Positions 1-11,376 of a DNA stretch of 64,000 bases are shown piece by piece. The position numbers were made by a program, and so were the translations under genes. The notes under the pieces are model-generated. The model did no database searches and was not told where the DNA came from. It worked only from the letters and a program-made list of their open reading frames with translations. Source of the stretch: Combretum micranthum (taxonomy: Eukaryota; Streptophyta; Magnoliopsida; Myrtales; Combretaceae); assembly GCA_024138025.1 (NCBI GenBank), contig JAMXBD010000973.1, forward strand, positions 248,001 to 312,000. Reading direction: 5' to 3'. Numbering within the stretch: the first letter of the stretch is position 1; each line of letters starts with the position of its first letter.

Positions 1-3000
1 TAGTTTACCGTAACCGCTTAAGTCCGGCATTGCCGTTTTCTCAAGCCTAGAAACGAAGTTGGAAAAACTAGTTGTAATAGTTCGTAATAGCTAGGTTTTA
101 TAAAAATATCAGATTGAAGAATTTCGAGTATCCTTTGAACCCGATCGGACATGATTCTGAAAGACGTGTCGGAAGCCCGGAATAGGAAAATTATTCCGAA
201 TATACCGTTAGACTCGTAAAAGTATAAGATTTCCAAAAATATCAATTTCGTAATTTTTCGGTAGCTAGAAATATCATATATCGCTTTTATAGCGTACTTT
301 CTTACTACCGGTATTTAATTGTCATGTCTACTTTTACATTACACTATTTTCTACTATTCTACACTATTCACCTATCTCTACTTTTTCTTACAACCTATTC
401 TTACAAACCATACACCTACTTCTTACACATTTTCATTTCCAATACAATTTCACATCTTTCATTTCTTAATTTAATTAATCAAAAGACAAAAAAATTAATT
501 TTTCTCTTCCCCCCACACAAATAGCGGGCCACCCTCTCCATGCATCAATTTGTTTTGTTTTTCAATTATTTATTAATAACACAAATTATCTCCCATATTT
601 TCCTATAAATTACCCCTTCATACCTTCACTTCTTTTACACCACTTCTTCTCTAAAGTTACTCTACAAAAAATTTTCTCCAATTCCTCTCAAGAGTTCTTT
701 TAAGAAGTCTTCTTAAGTTTAGTTTCCTTTAGTAAGAAATTCTCAAGAATTCTTCATGTTCATCTACTTAGATGAGCTTAGTGTGTGTTTTCTAAAACCA
801 TGAAGGTTAAAGAAAGCAACATTAGGTTCATGCTTTGTTTTGTCCATAAACATAATTCCTCTATGTTCATTTATGTTTTTTTATGTTCTTTATATTAATC
901 TATTATTATAACTAATATATTATTTAGGCTATAAGCTCATTGTCTTACAATTTATTTATCTTTCATGCAATTTATTTACTTCATTGCAATTTATTTAATT
1001 TCAAGTTGATTTAAGACTAGTCATTCTAGTCTTAGACTTGTCTCATCATGTCAAAAAAATTTCTCTTTCTTTTCTTTTCGGGACTAGTCTTTTTTAGTCC
1101 CGGGGTACCTTGATGAAGCTAAGGTCCCAATACTTGATTTACCTTATTATTTATTTAAGCTTTCAAGTTATTATGTCCTTTTATTTCTATAGTTATGGTT
1201 CATATTCATGCATGAATAATGTTTTTGTTCAACAAAAATAAATGAGAAAGAGTTTTCTTGAATTAAAGATTCTTTCTAAAAGAAATAAATATGGAAAATG
1301 GATTTCTTAAAAACCTATGAACATGTATGGGAATGGTTTTCTTACATAAACAAAGGTTTTATGAAAACTTATTTTTATCAAGAAGTAGAAATTTTTGGAA
1401 TCATTACAAGAAATAAAAATGTCATTTTGCTACTTTTGAAATCCAAGTTTAGGAAATAAAACCACACTTTAGGAAATTAAAGTAATTACAAAGATTTCAT
1501 TTAAAAATGGAATATTCATTAATACCTAGAAGATCTTTCGAAAGTAAAATAGAATCTCAAGTTCAAAGTCTTTTAAAACCTTACTTTTTACAAGTTGAGA
1601 CAATTTCATTTACTTCATATATGTTATGAGTCATTACAAATTATATATACCTTTCAAAAGTTTACAAAATAATTGAAATATTTATCTTTTCAAATGAGCT
1701 TTGTTTACAAGAGAAAAACAAGTTTTGCAAATTCGTGGCAAATTTAGTCACTGCCTTTTCGGGACCTAAACGACTTGGTTTTATAAAATAAGCTTAGAAA
1801 TGTGTAGATCTTTTCGAGTAGGTAGAAAACGATATATTATACGCGAAATTCCGAGTTAAAATGAGCAAGTTATGGCCATTTTAAGTTGGAATTTCCCCTT
1901 ATACGATTTTAACACGATTTTAAGAAAAGATTAGAATCTTCAAGGATAGAATTTCATGAAATACTCATTTTGGGTATTCTTCTTGATTAGATAATCACGA
2001 GGAGGATTGTTCGTATCCCGAGGATTACTACGATTAAGTGGAATTTCCGAACGACCCATCCAATTCAAGAAAGGTGTTGTCATGTCCGAATGAGTTACTT
2101 CCCGTTAATTTTCTCATACTCTTGATTGTGCTTGTAAAATTAGTCGCACTAGAATCTAAGCAAAAATCAAAAAGAAGTGTATGATAATATGTTGAAGGGA
2201 TATTAAGTATATCGAAACTCAATTTGTTTGTAATAAAGTTTTATGTACATTAATATCTTGAATTGTGTGAAATTGGTTGATCACTTGAAAGTAGTTAAAT
2301 GTAACTACTAGACTTTAATTAAAGAAATTATTCATGCACTTCATATGATGAGTCACATTGCATTCACTACTATACAATTGGTGGGACAAGTGTATAATAG
2401 TGGTGGTAGACATAACCGGTATATCATGTAAGTGGCGAGTAGGAGCCAGTAAGAACTACTTAAATTGGTGGCTAGTAGGAGCCTGTAATAACTACAAGTT
2501 TTTGATGGCGTATAGGAACCGATAAGATCTATAAACGTGTTTTTAAAAGTTGTGGTTGTAATTGGCCTGAATACCCAACCCCGAATGAAGGGCATAAATT
2601 CATTCAACATATGATTCCCGGAAAGTCATATGTCTTGTATGTTCACGTGGTTGTTGCATTTCATACGTTTGAATAATAAACTTGATTGATAATTTACTTC
2701 GAGCATGAATTTTGGGATCTGCTCACTAAGCCCATAAGCTTACACCCCTATAGGTATTTGTATTCTCAGGAATACCTATTTTGAGCCCGAAGTCTTCCAG
2801 TATCCGTATACGTTTTATGTTGAAGCTTTTGGAGGAAATCTACTCGAAGACTTAGATTAGAATTCCTTTGAAATCTTTAATTTTGGATATTATGAAGTTT
2901 ATCTCGATCCTTGGAATTAGCAGGGGTATGCCCCTAAGAAATTATGTAACAGACCTTTGGTTTTTATGATATGATATACTTTATTTCTGGATTCTTGTAT

Positions 3001-3168
3001 GTTTATCTTTACTTGCTTAAACTATGCTTCCCAAAAGCGTCTCCTATTACCGTGTTAGACGCCTTACATATAATACTAAGGCTTTCGCATGACTAAGGTA
3101 GCCATTCTTAAGCCTTGATATTATATGTGGCGGACTGCCACGTTTAGGGTACCCTTCGGGGCGTGACA
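1..3168 (+). mobile_element. Long LTR copy A1 (Gypsy/Tekay-like), 5' part outside window
   Basis: This is one of four copies of a long LTR. It aligns along its length with 11377-14723 (same orientation) and with 3500-6883 and 8246-11186 (opposite orientation). It ends with GGGGCGTGACA at 3158-3168. By alignment with A4 the window begins roughly 90 bases inside the LTR. No tRNA primer-binding site follows 3168, so it is not a 5' LTR with an adjacent internal domain, and a solo LTR is most likely. The plus orientation is inferred from the TATA box at 604-610 followed by a CT-rich leader, the block at about 2705-2775 that resembles other Tekay LTRs, and the GGGGCGTGACA 3' end. No coding capacity is seen. 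Confidence 0.75.
604..610 (+). promoter_or_regulatory. TATA box of LTR A1
   Basis: TATAAAT lies in a CT-rich context and is followed by a long pyrimidine-rich leader. The same arrangement occurs in A4 (12056-12062, duplicated at 12088-12094), and on the opposite strand in A3 (near 10495-10505) and A2 (near 6170-6185). Conservation across four copies supports a real LTR promoter. Activity is unknown. Confidence 0.5.
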
Positions 3169-3205
3169 GTTTTTATTTAAGCCACTACCTAGCTGCAAAA
3201 ATATA
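3169..3205 (-). repeat. Possible stranded fragment of LTR A3
   Basis: The 37 bases between A1 and the SIRE-like LTR resemble A2 around 4365-4405 (TTAAG, CCACT, then a GTATATA-like end). This is what would remain of A3 if the SIRE-like LTR had inserted into it and A1 had inserted further to the left. The match is short, so this is inference. If it is right, GTTTT at 3169-3173 would be the right target duplication of A1. Confidence 0.35.
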
Positions 3206-3499
3206 TGTTGGTCCCAAATAATAATCAAGAAGGGGGGTCGAATTGATTATTATAAATTTTTGCCTTTAAAAATAATCCCCTTTCAAATTTGAAAAACGAG
3301 AACAATATATCAATATAACAAATATGAAAATAAATTGCATAAAATTAAAAGATAGAGAGAAGAAAATCAGGCAATGATTTATAGTGGTTCTGCCTTGTGC
3401 GTCAATCCGCTCTTCCAGCTCCAATCCGAGGACCTCATTATCCTACGGGTTTTGTTCCACTATATCCAATAAGAACAAATTACAAGCTTGTACAATTCT
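3206..3499 (+). mobile_element. SIRE-like Copia LTR, 5' piece
   Basis: The sequence opens with TGTTGGTCCCAAATAATAAT and then an AAGAAGGGGGGTCGAATTG block, which I recall as typical of the start of SIRE/Maximus Copia LTRs. It is cut at 3499 by LTR A2, and the 5-base duplication ATTCT (3495-3499 and 6884-6888) shows that the continuation is at 6884. No coding domain is attached. The family name rests on memory of the LTR 5' motif. Confidence 0.55.
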
Positions 3500-6400
3500 T
3501 GTCACGCCCCATAGGGTATCCTAAATGTAACAGCCCGCCACATATTATATAAGACTCTCGAAATTCTATTCGAGCCCTTCGGGAGTCTTGTATAGATGTA
3601 AAGCGTCCCTTTACGACAATAGAATACTCGATCAATGGAGTTAAGAAGTTTAATGTGGCATTCATTAGCCATAGATAATAAACCAAAACACATATATACT
3701 TTACAAAGTCTAAGGGGCATTCCCCCGCAAAATAATATTAAGTCCATTACAGTCATCCAGAATCCTTTAGTTTCCAACGGAAGTCTAAACAAAATCGAAA
3801 TCAACTTCTAAGGGAAACTCCTAGCTCCGGTACCTGAGCTGTGGCCTGCCTTAGCCTAAGCCAAATGAATTCATGCTGCAACAAGTAAAAACTATAGGGG
3901 CGTAAGCTAACTAGCTTAGTGAGTGAGAACTTCCATATCACAATTAAGACAAATTGTTTAAGTAAGTGGTTGTTCAAGCAAGTGGTTACTCAAGCAAATG
4001 ATATGCATCAAACAAATGAGTTCAGCAAACATATGACCAGTCGGAAATCATATGTGAATGGACTTACGCCCTCTATCCCGAGTTAGCAGATTAACGAATC
4101 CTGCGGTACAACGCCGTTTAAGCTCACGGTCAACTGAATAATAATTCGTTTTATGGATTACGATTAACCAACATATTCGTTTCATGGGTCACGAAAAACC
4201 AACAAATGCTAATGCTCCATCCCCGTCGTGATATGAATGAGTTCAATTATAATTGAGGTCCAATAATAGGTTAATCCAATTCTTTTAGGGACCAACAAGT
4301 ATTTGCAGACAATCAATTATAACTTCTCGTTAAATAAGCAGCAGCTTAACACCCGGTTTTGATATTCCTTAAGTTCCACTTCACAATCAACAGCAGACAA
4401 GTATATAATTCCCATATACCCCATCATGCATAATCATTTTTATCTTTGCCTAAACAACTAATGCCACTATCAATACAATCACAAGCAATAATTGAGAGCG
4501 GAAGTAATACCCACTCGGCCATGGTATGCCGGTCTCTTAATAGTAGTAGTCGGGTGATAGGGTATCATCGTGCTCGGGATCACCTACCAAATAAGAACAA
4601 CCTAATAAGAATCTCATCACTAAACTAATTCAAATCGGAATTCTCGCTATTTGCGGAAGTTCCAACTTAAAACGGTCATAACTTGGTCATTTCAACTAGG
4701 AATTTCGCAAATTTTATATCAATTTCTACCTACTTAGAAAGATATATCTATTTCTAATATTTTTTTCAAGTTTTGAAAACATTAAGGTCACGAAACAGTG
4801 GGATCAGATCTGTTCTGTAACTTTCCTTTTTCCGAAAAATTGTTTCGCAATTGGTAAAAATGTTTCTAGTTGATGATTCATGTATAGATGGTATGTGAAT
4901 GAATTCCTAGTATGAATATCATGTAATGAGTCCAATATATGCATGGTCCTGATGATTTTTGATGATGAACTCTTATGAACTCCTAATTATCATAAAACTC
5001 CATGATGGTCACTTCTAAAAATCTATTCTTTCCAACTTTGCATTCCCTAGGGTTTTTAGGATTCTATTTTTGGAATTTACTTGTTATCTAAATAAAAATG
5101 AGTCCTTAACATTTATTCTATCCATGACCTTCATTTATGCATAAAAATCCACATTTTTCACTTGCAAATATGTTTTTAAACAAGCTTTTCACAAAAATCC
5201 GAATTTTGAAAATTTTCTTTTCTTGCATTTTTCCTATGAGAAAACTTGTTTAATGCACCAAAATTTGAAGCTTTATTATATCTATTGTCTAAAGACTTCA
5301 TTTAATTCATAAAACATTCAATTTAAGCTTGGATACTAAGTGTTTATGTTGGCATTATTCCAAATTACGAATTTAACAAACTAACTACTATCTTAAGATT
5401 TTCCATCCTAACTCCACTACTTGTTTTACATATTACTCATGCCCAAACTCATTCAAACTTGTAAAAATCTTTCCTTAAAGATATCTATCACACATATCCT
5501 TCATTTTTCATGTAAAATACGAGTTTCAAGGTGGTTCTAGTGGTTTTTAAGATAGGGTTCCAAAATCACCCGAATTTTCATAAGACATTTCTAGCAAAAA
5601 TCTTTTCTTTTTCAAGTTTCTTGCTTCATATACATGAAGATCTATCATCTAACACATCTATACACATGCAAATCGAAGCTTTTATGATCATTAATGCATG
5701 AAAGTTCAAAATAACCATATGAACATAAATGTAGGTGAAGGCATGAATGTCTAAACACTAGATCTACCATATATAGTGCATGAATCATGAGTTTCATGGC
5801 ATGAACCTAACTTTCCATGCAAGATCCCTACTTTACATGCATGAACATAACTTTATCTAAACAAAAACTCTTTTAAACACTAGATCCACTTCTTGTGATG
5901 GCTTGATATTCTTGTATTAGTGTTTTCATGTCCCATGCACATGCTCATTGGGATTAAAAGTGGAAAACACTCAAGAATGGTCTTGCCATTACAAGGTTTA
6001 GGAATAACAAAGCTTAGAATCATCATCTAAAGGATGATTTGAAAAAGAAAAGAAGATGAAACAAACTTGTGGAAGTGTGCATGTGTGTGTGTGTGTCACG
6101 GCAATGTAGGAAGAAAGAAGAGAGAGTTTTTCAACCTTTTCAAAATTTTAGAAGAGTAAAAATGAGAAGAGAGAGAGAACATAAGCTTATATAATAGGTG
6201 GATTAGGGTTTTAATTAAATAAAATGAGTAAAATAAAAAAAATGAGGGGAAATTGGGGAGGGGGGCGCTGGCCAAAGGGGGTGTGAGAGAGAGAGGATTT
6301 GAATTTTGATAAAATTTGGATTTTATGTAATAAAATGTAATAATTGTATTAATTAATTAGGAAACAAAATTTCTTGAAAAATAAAATTATAATGAGTAGT

Positions 6401-6883
6401 TATAAGGATGTAAGAATAGGGTATGGGTAGTGTGTAGTGTAGGTTGTACTTGTGAATAGTAGACAAGACATCTACTTTGCCGGTTGTAACGAAAATATAG
6501 GAAAAAGGCTATAACTGTAATTTTTACAGCCCGGAAAATTATAAAATTGATATTTTTGAAATCCTTATAAAATTTCGATTTTAATGAATATTCCGGAACA
6601 TTTTTCTGAGTTTATGGTCCCAGGGCACGATTTTCCGTAATTGAGCTCGGGAAGGCCCGGAATTGAAAAATTCCCGAATTTGAAACTTTCTAAGGTTTAA
6701 AATATACTTTAAAACAATAATTCATATTCATTTACTTTATAAAACTTCTTTTATTATGAAACCGAATGAAAGCCGGATTTAGGGTTTCTAAGCTTCTCTC
6801 ACAAGACTTAAACTGGACTGGATTAGGGTTTCGCTTTTCAACTCCCGGGGTTTACTTAACTACTGAGAATACTGGGGTTTACA
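3500..6883 (-). mobile_element. Solo LTR copy A2 (Gypsy/Tekay-like)
   Basis: The plus strand reads TGTCACGCCCC at 3500 and ends GGGGTTTACA at 6883, giving canonical TG...CA ends. ATTCT is repeated on both sides (3495-3499 and 6884-6888) as a perfect 5-base target-site duplication. The 3384-base body is the reverse complement of A1 and A4 with many differences. With intact termini, its own duplication and no internal domain, it is a solo LTR formed by LTR-LTR recombination. It interrupts the SIRE-like LTR and is therefore younger than it. Its outer kilobase on the sense 5' side is more divergent from A1 than its 3' part. Confidence 0.8.
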
Positions 6884-8245
6884 ATTCTCTTTGCTCGATT
6901 CTCACAGCTATCCTCTAGCTACAACCTATCTACAGAGTCTAAACTTGTAATTGAACTATCAACTAAGAAGGCAACAACAAGTTCCTTCTATACAAAATAA
7001 AATATCTAAAAGAAAGAGCTAAAGAACGAAAGCTAAGAGATCAGCTTGCTATGATGTTTATGAAAAAATCTCGTTGAAATAAAACTTTCATATTTTTTTC
7101 TGAGTTCGATTATGTATCTTTTTGTAAAGGAGAGCAGTTTTTGTTTGCTGCGTGTAGATGATATATTTGATACTGATACTTTTTCCTGTCTTCCTCAGTT
7201 ATACTACTCTTCGTCTAACATTTTAGAAGATAGATATCAAATCCCAAAAATCTCGGTATATAATCTGTTGTGCTTTATCTTGATTTGAAATTTGAAAACT
7301 ATCCCTTCCTTCCAACGGTTAGTTGATAATAATATCCACCTTATGTTTGTCTTTGTGAATCAAATTTTGAACACGATATGATCATAACAAATGGATAAGC
7401 TCTGCTTGATCTTCGTAAATTTTCAAATCTAATTGCATATCGCCCATTAAATCAAATCAGTTGTGAATAAGCTTTGAAAAAAAATTACGAATATTTTTCT
7501 TCCCGTTGTGATCGTAATCTGTTTTGAATACACTTAGAATGAGGATAATGTCTGCTTGATTTTCGTGATCCATTATAATCTTGTTTTGTTTCTGCTTGAA
7601 AATCTTCATGACGTTGTTCTTCTTAAAGATCTTTTGAAATACCCATTACTAATATCTCGAACTCCATCGTGATCTTCATTTGTTATCTTATTTGAAGATA
7701 ACGTTTTTCTTATTCTGATTTCCTTAGTAATATTCATGTTTAAAAGATAGACAAATTCGTCCTTATAAAAGAAGAAGTATGTGAGAACGAATAGCTACTT
7801 GTCTTGAAATAAATCCCGTAACTTCTACTTTTGTCTCTGAAGAAAACATTTTTGTTGATGAGAGAGAAACTGAAAATCATTTAAATCCCCTAGGATATAA
7901 TCCGACTATAGGTGGAACAAATGAGTATATTACCCAAATAAACTCATTTACTCTGAGCTAGGTCTTCAAGATTCATTTTTGCATCGAATTAGAATGATTT
8001 GCATGAAGTTGGAGAAGATAAACAGTGAAATCACGTGATATAGTGCTACTATCAAAAGTGCAGTGAAAGGTTCTGTAAAAGGTTCTGAATTTTTGGAAAA
8101 ATTCTTTATCCTTTAACACACTTCTGGAAGATATTCTATATTTCTCTTGTTAGTTATAAAAATGTCTTTGAAAATATCATTCCTTGTATCAAGCATCAAA
8201 AGCATCTTTCATATCAAATTATATAACTCACTTAACTGCTCATAA
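6884..8245 (+). mobile_element. SIRE-like Copia LTR, 3' piece
   Basis: This continues the LTR interrupted at 3499, joined through the ATTCT duplication. The 3' edge is uncertain: the flank at 8246-8250 reads ATATA, matching 3201-3205 just before the 5' piece, but a clean terminal CA is not obvious. No primer-binding site follows, so it is probably a solo LTR inside A3. The rejoined length is about 1.65 kb. I see no coding region. Confidence 0.45.
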
Positions 8246-11186
8246 ATATATGTAAAGCACTGCACTTTTCCATTTTATTTTTTTTCTTAATTCTAGTACC
8301 ACTACTTTACAGGCAAAAGCATAAGTGCAAAAATAAGAAATAAACTCACTCGGCCATTGAGTAGAAACTTCCGGTCAAAAAAATCCTCAAGGTATAGGAA
8401 CTCGAACTCTACGTCACCTATACAAGTGAAATACCTAAAATGAGTATTTCTTGGAAGTTCTACTTAACTTGCTAATTTTATTTCACTAAGTTCGTAAAAA
8501 ATCCTATAGAGTGAAATTCTAACTTAAAATGGCCATAACTTGCTCATTTTAACTCGGAATTTTGCATATTATATATTGTTTTCTACGTACTCGAAAAGAT
8601 ATATCTATTTCTATGGTTATTTTTGTCATAAAAAGTCTTTTAGGTCGTGAAATAGATTGGTACAAATTCACCACGAAAATCTCAACCCTTGAAACACAAT
8701 TTTTCAAACTGCTCTTTATAAAAAAAATCCTTTAGGAAAAATATAATATTCATATGATTGAAAAATCATTTGAATAAATATATATAGACTTATATTGTAT
8801 GCAAAATTATAATGGTGTTGTCCCAACTATTATTTTTCATAAAACATCTTATCTTATGATGTTGAAACTTGAATTTCAACAACTTCCTCTTTAAGTGGTT
8901 TGAAAGAACACTGTAAATTCTTGGGTTATCATAAATGAGTATTTTCTTATAGATTTTATTTTCTAATTTTTCCAAGATAATTGAATTCTTCTTAACTCAT
9001 TCTTTTACAAATTTTACCTTTAGTGATAAAATGAAGTTCCCAAAATTTTTCCCAAGTTGTTAATAGTCTCTAATAATTTGAGTTGTATTATATATATTTT
9101 TCCTTTCAAATTGTTTCGATTGAAAATTATAAATAAGTATTTTTCTCTTATATTTTTATTTCCTAACTTCTTTATAGATAACTTTTTATTTCTAAAAATT
9201 TGGTCTTTTAAGTTTTGTACTAACATTTACTTGGAAGGAAATACTTTCAACATTTTCTTAAATTGTTGATACCGTTTATTGTTTTTGAGTTTATCATTTT
9301 TGTATTCTTCTATTTCTTTGAATATGAGTCTATCATTTAGAAACTTACTTTCTTAGGTTTTTTGGCAAACTTTTATTTCTCTAAGTGGGCTTATAATACT
9401 AGTGAGTTGATTTTTATCTTAACTTTGAAAACTAGTCTAGTTCTTAGTTTTTATTATAGAGTTAGTAAAAATCCTACAATTAAACTTTTATGAAAAATTT
9501 GCATATTAAAGAATTATTAACACTAAGTTTTAATAAACTTCATGTTACTTATCATAAAAAAGAGTGTTTATTTCCTTAGTTAATTTCTTTGATAAAATCA
9601 TCCTTATTGACATCTAAGAAAATTTATGATGAATTTGAAAAAAAGTTATTAAAATAATTTTTCTATGTTTTTTATGACAAAATCTTTATTTAGTGATGAA
9701 GTTATATGATAAAAGAATTTGGTTCCATTTTCCTTTATTAAAGAAAATTCCTCTTTTTTTTTTAGACAATATCATTATGATGATGTATACATATGATTAT
9801 GTAGTATGAAAAAGATGGGAATATCACGTAATAATATAAGAAAAATATAAGAAACAATAATAAGCAAAATAATAAGGTCAAGTATGAGAACCTTAGCTTC
9901 ATCAAGATATCTCGAGATTAAGAATAGATTAGTCTCAAAAGAAAAAGAAAAAGAAAGAAAAGAAAAGCATAATAAGAGCAATAATAATAATAAGAACAAA
10001 AAGACCATGTTAGTGAGACTTAGTGAGCATTTAGGCTCTAAGAAATATATAGATATACATATACTTAATAACCTATATACAAGGTTAGGTTAGGAGCATA
10101 ATAACAATAATATCAACATAATAACATAATATCATCATAATAACAAAATAACGTGATGGGAATTCTTGGCATGTGCAAGAACAAAACATGGCATGTTGTT
10201 GCTTTCATAACTCAAAGGAGCTTTAAGAAATAGTACCATGGTCATGCTAAGTTACATAATATGGGAATATAAATGTACGAAATTTTTACCTAAATGTGTG
10301 TATGTGTTGAAGAAAGAAAGTGATGGTTGTAAGACTATATAGGTCATAATATATGGAATATGGTTTTTTGTGTAGAGGAAAGAAAGTTAGAGACAATTGA
10401 TTGGAGAGAATTTTAGTAGAGAGAAATTGTTGAGACAATTTGGTAGGCTTGTTTGTAATGTAAAAGTAGTGTGAAGAGAGTGGAGGGAAATTATGTATTT
10501 ATAGTTGAAGATTGAGGAAAATTAAGTGTAATAAAATTTAAAAAAAAATAGCGATATGAAGACGCACGAGGGGTGGGCAGTTTTGGGTAGAAAAGGGGAG
10601 AGAAAAAATATTTAATTTGTATTTTGTAAAGAAAAGTAAGTAATGTGTAAAATATGATGTAATTTAAGATATACGGGGAAGGTAAAAAGTAAGAAAATAG
10701 ATGTATAGGTAGTAAGAAAAAGTAGCAATAGATGAATAGTATAATAGGATAATGAATAGTAAACAAGACTAATAATTTATCGGTAGTAAAAAAAAAATAT
10801 ACGTATAAATGTGATATATGATATTTTTAGCTACAGAAAAATTATAAAACTGATATTTTTAAAATCCTTGTATTATTACGAATCTAATAGTGTTATCGAA
10901 ATATTTTTACCATCCGGTGCACTAGGGCACGGTTTTCAAAAACTGATCCCGTTTGGATCCGAAGCACATTATAAATTAGCGAATATGATATTTTCAAGCT
11001 TCTCTACGTTATCATAAACTATTATATGAAATTATCTTAATTCCGTTGTTTATGGTTTAAGAGCACGGGATTGTTAGATCTAAATTATAGGGTTTAATAT
11101 AGGTTTTGTTAACTTTTGGGGTTTTCGGTTGACTTCCGATTCTAAGGTTTGAACTTAAGACTCGGCATAAAATCCAGGGGTTTACA
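8246..11186 (-). mobile_element. LTR copy A3 (Gypsy/Tekay-like), truncated by nested insertions
   Basis: From about 8260 to 11186 the sequence runs parallel to A2 (shared CACTCGGCCAT at 8347 and 4513, shared GGCCATAACTT block at 8531) and ends GGGGTTTACA at 11186, the sense 5' terminus. The part that should lie further left is replaced by the SIRE-like LTR and A1. On the minus strand a TATAAATAC lies near 10495-10505, as in the other copies. A plus-strand ORF and an antisense leucine-rich ORF around 9775-10093 are low-complexity artefacts of this LTR. Confidence 0.7.
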
Positions 11187-11376
11187 AAATGTATAAGCCA
11201 TTAGTGGGAAATGCGAGCCATCAACAAGAAATACGTAATTGTCAATGAATATTCTAGTGAAAACAAAAGTTGTTTCCCATTTGAAATTTGAAACTTGTTC
11301 ATACATTGTTCGTACGTTGTTCAACAACTATAATTCCTTGAAAAGAAGCACCACAATCGGAATCAACGACCTAACT
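11187..11376. other. Spacer between LTRs A3 and A4
   Basis: These 190 bases separate two inverted LTR copies. There is no primer-binding site next to A3 and no ORF. It is probably older host or repeat DNA; I see nothing else in it. Confidence 0.5.
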
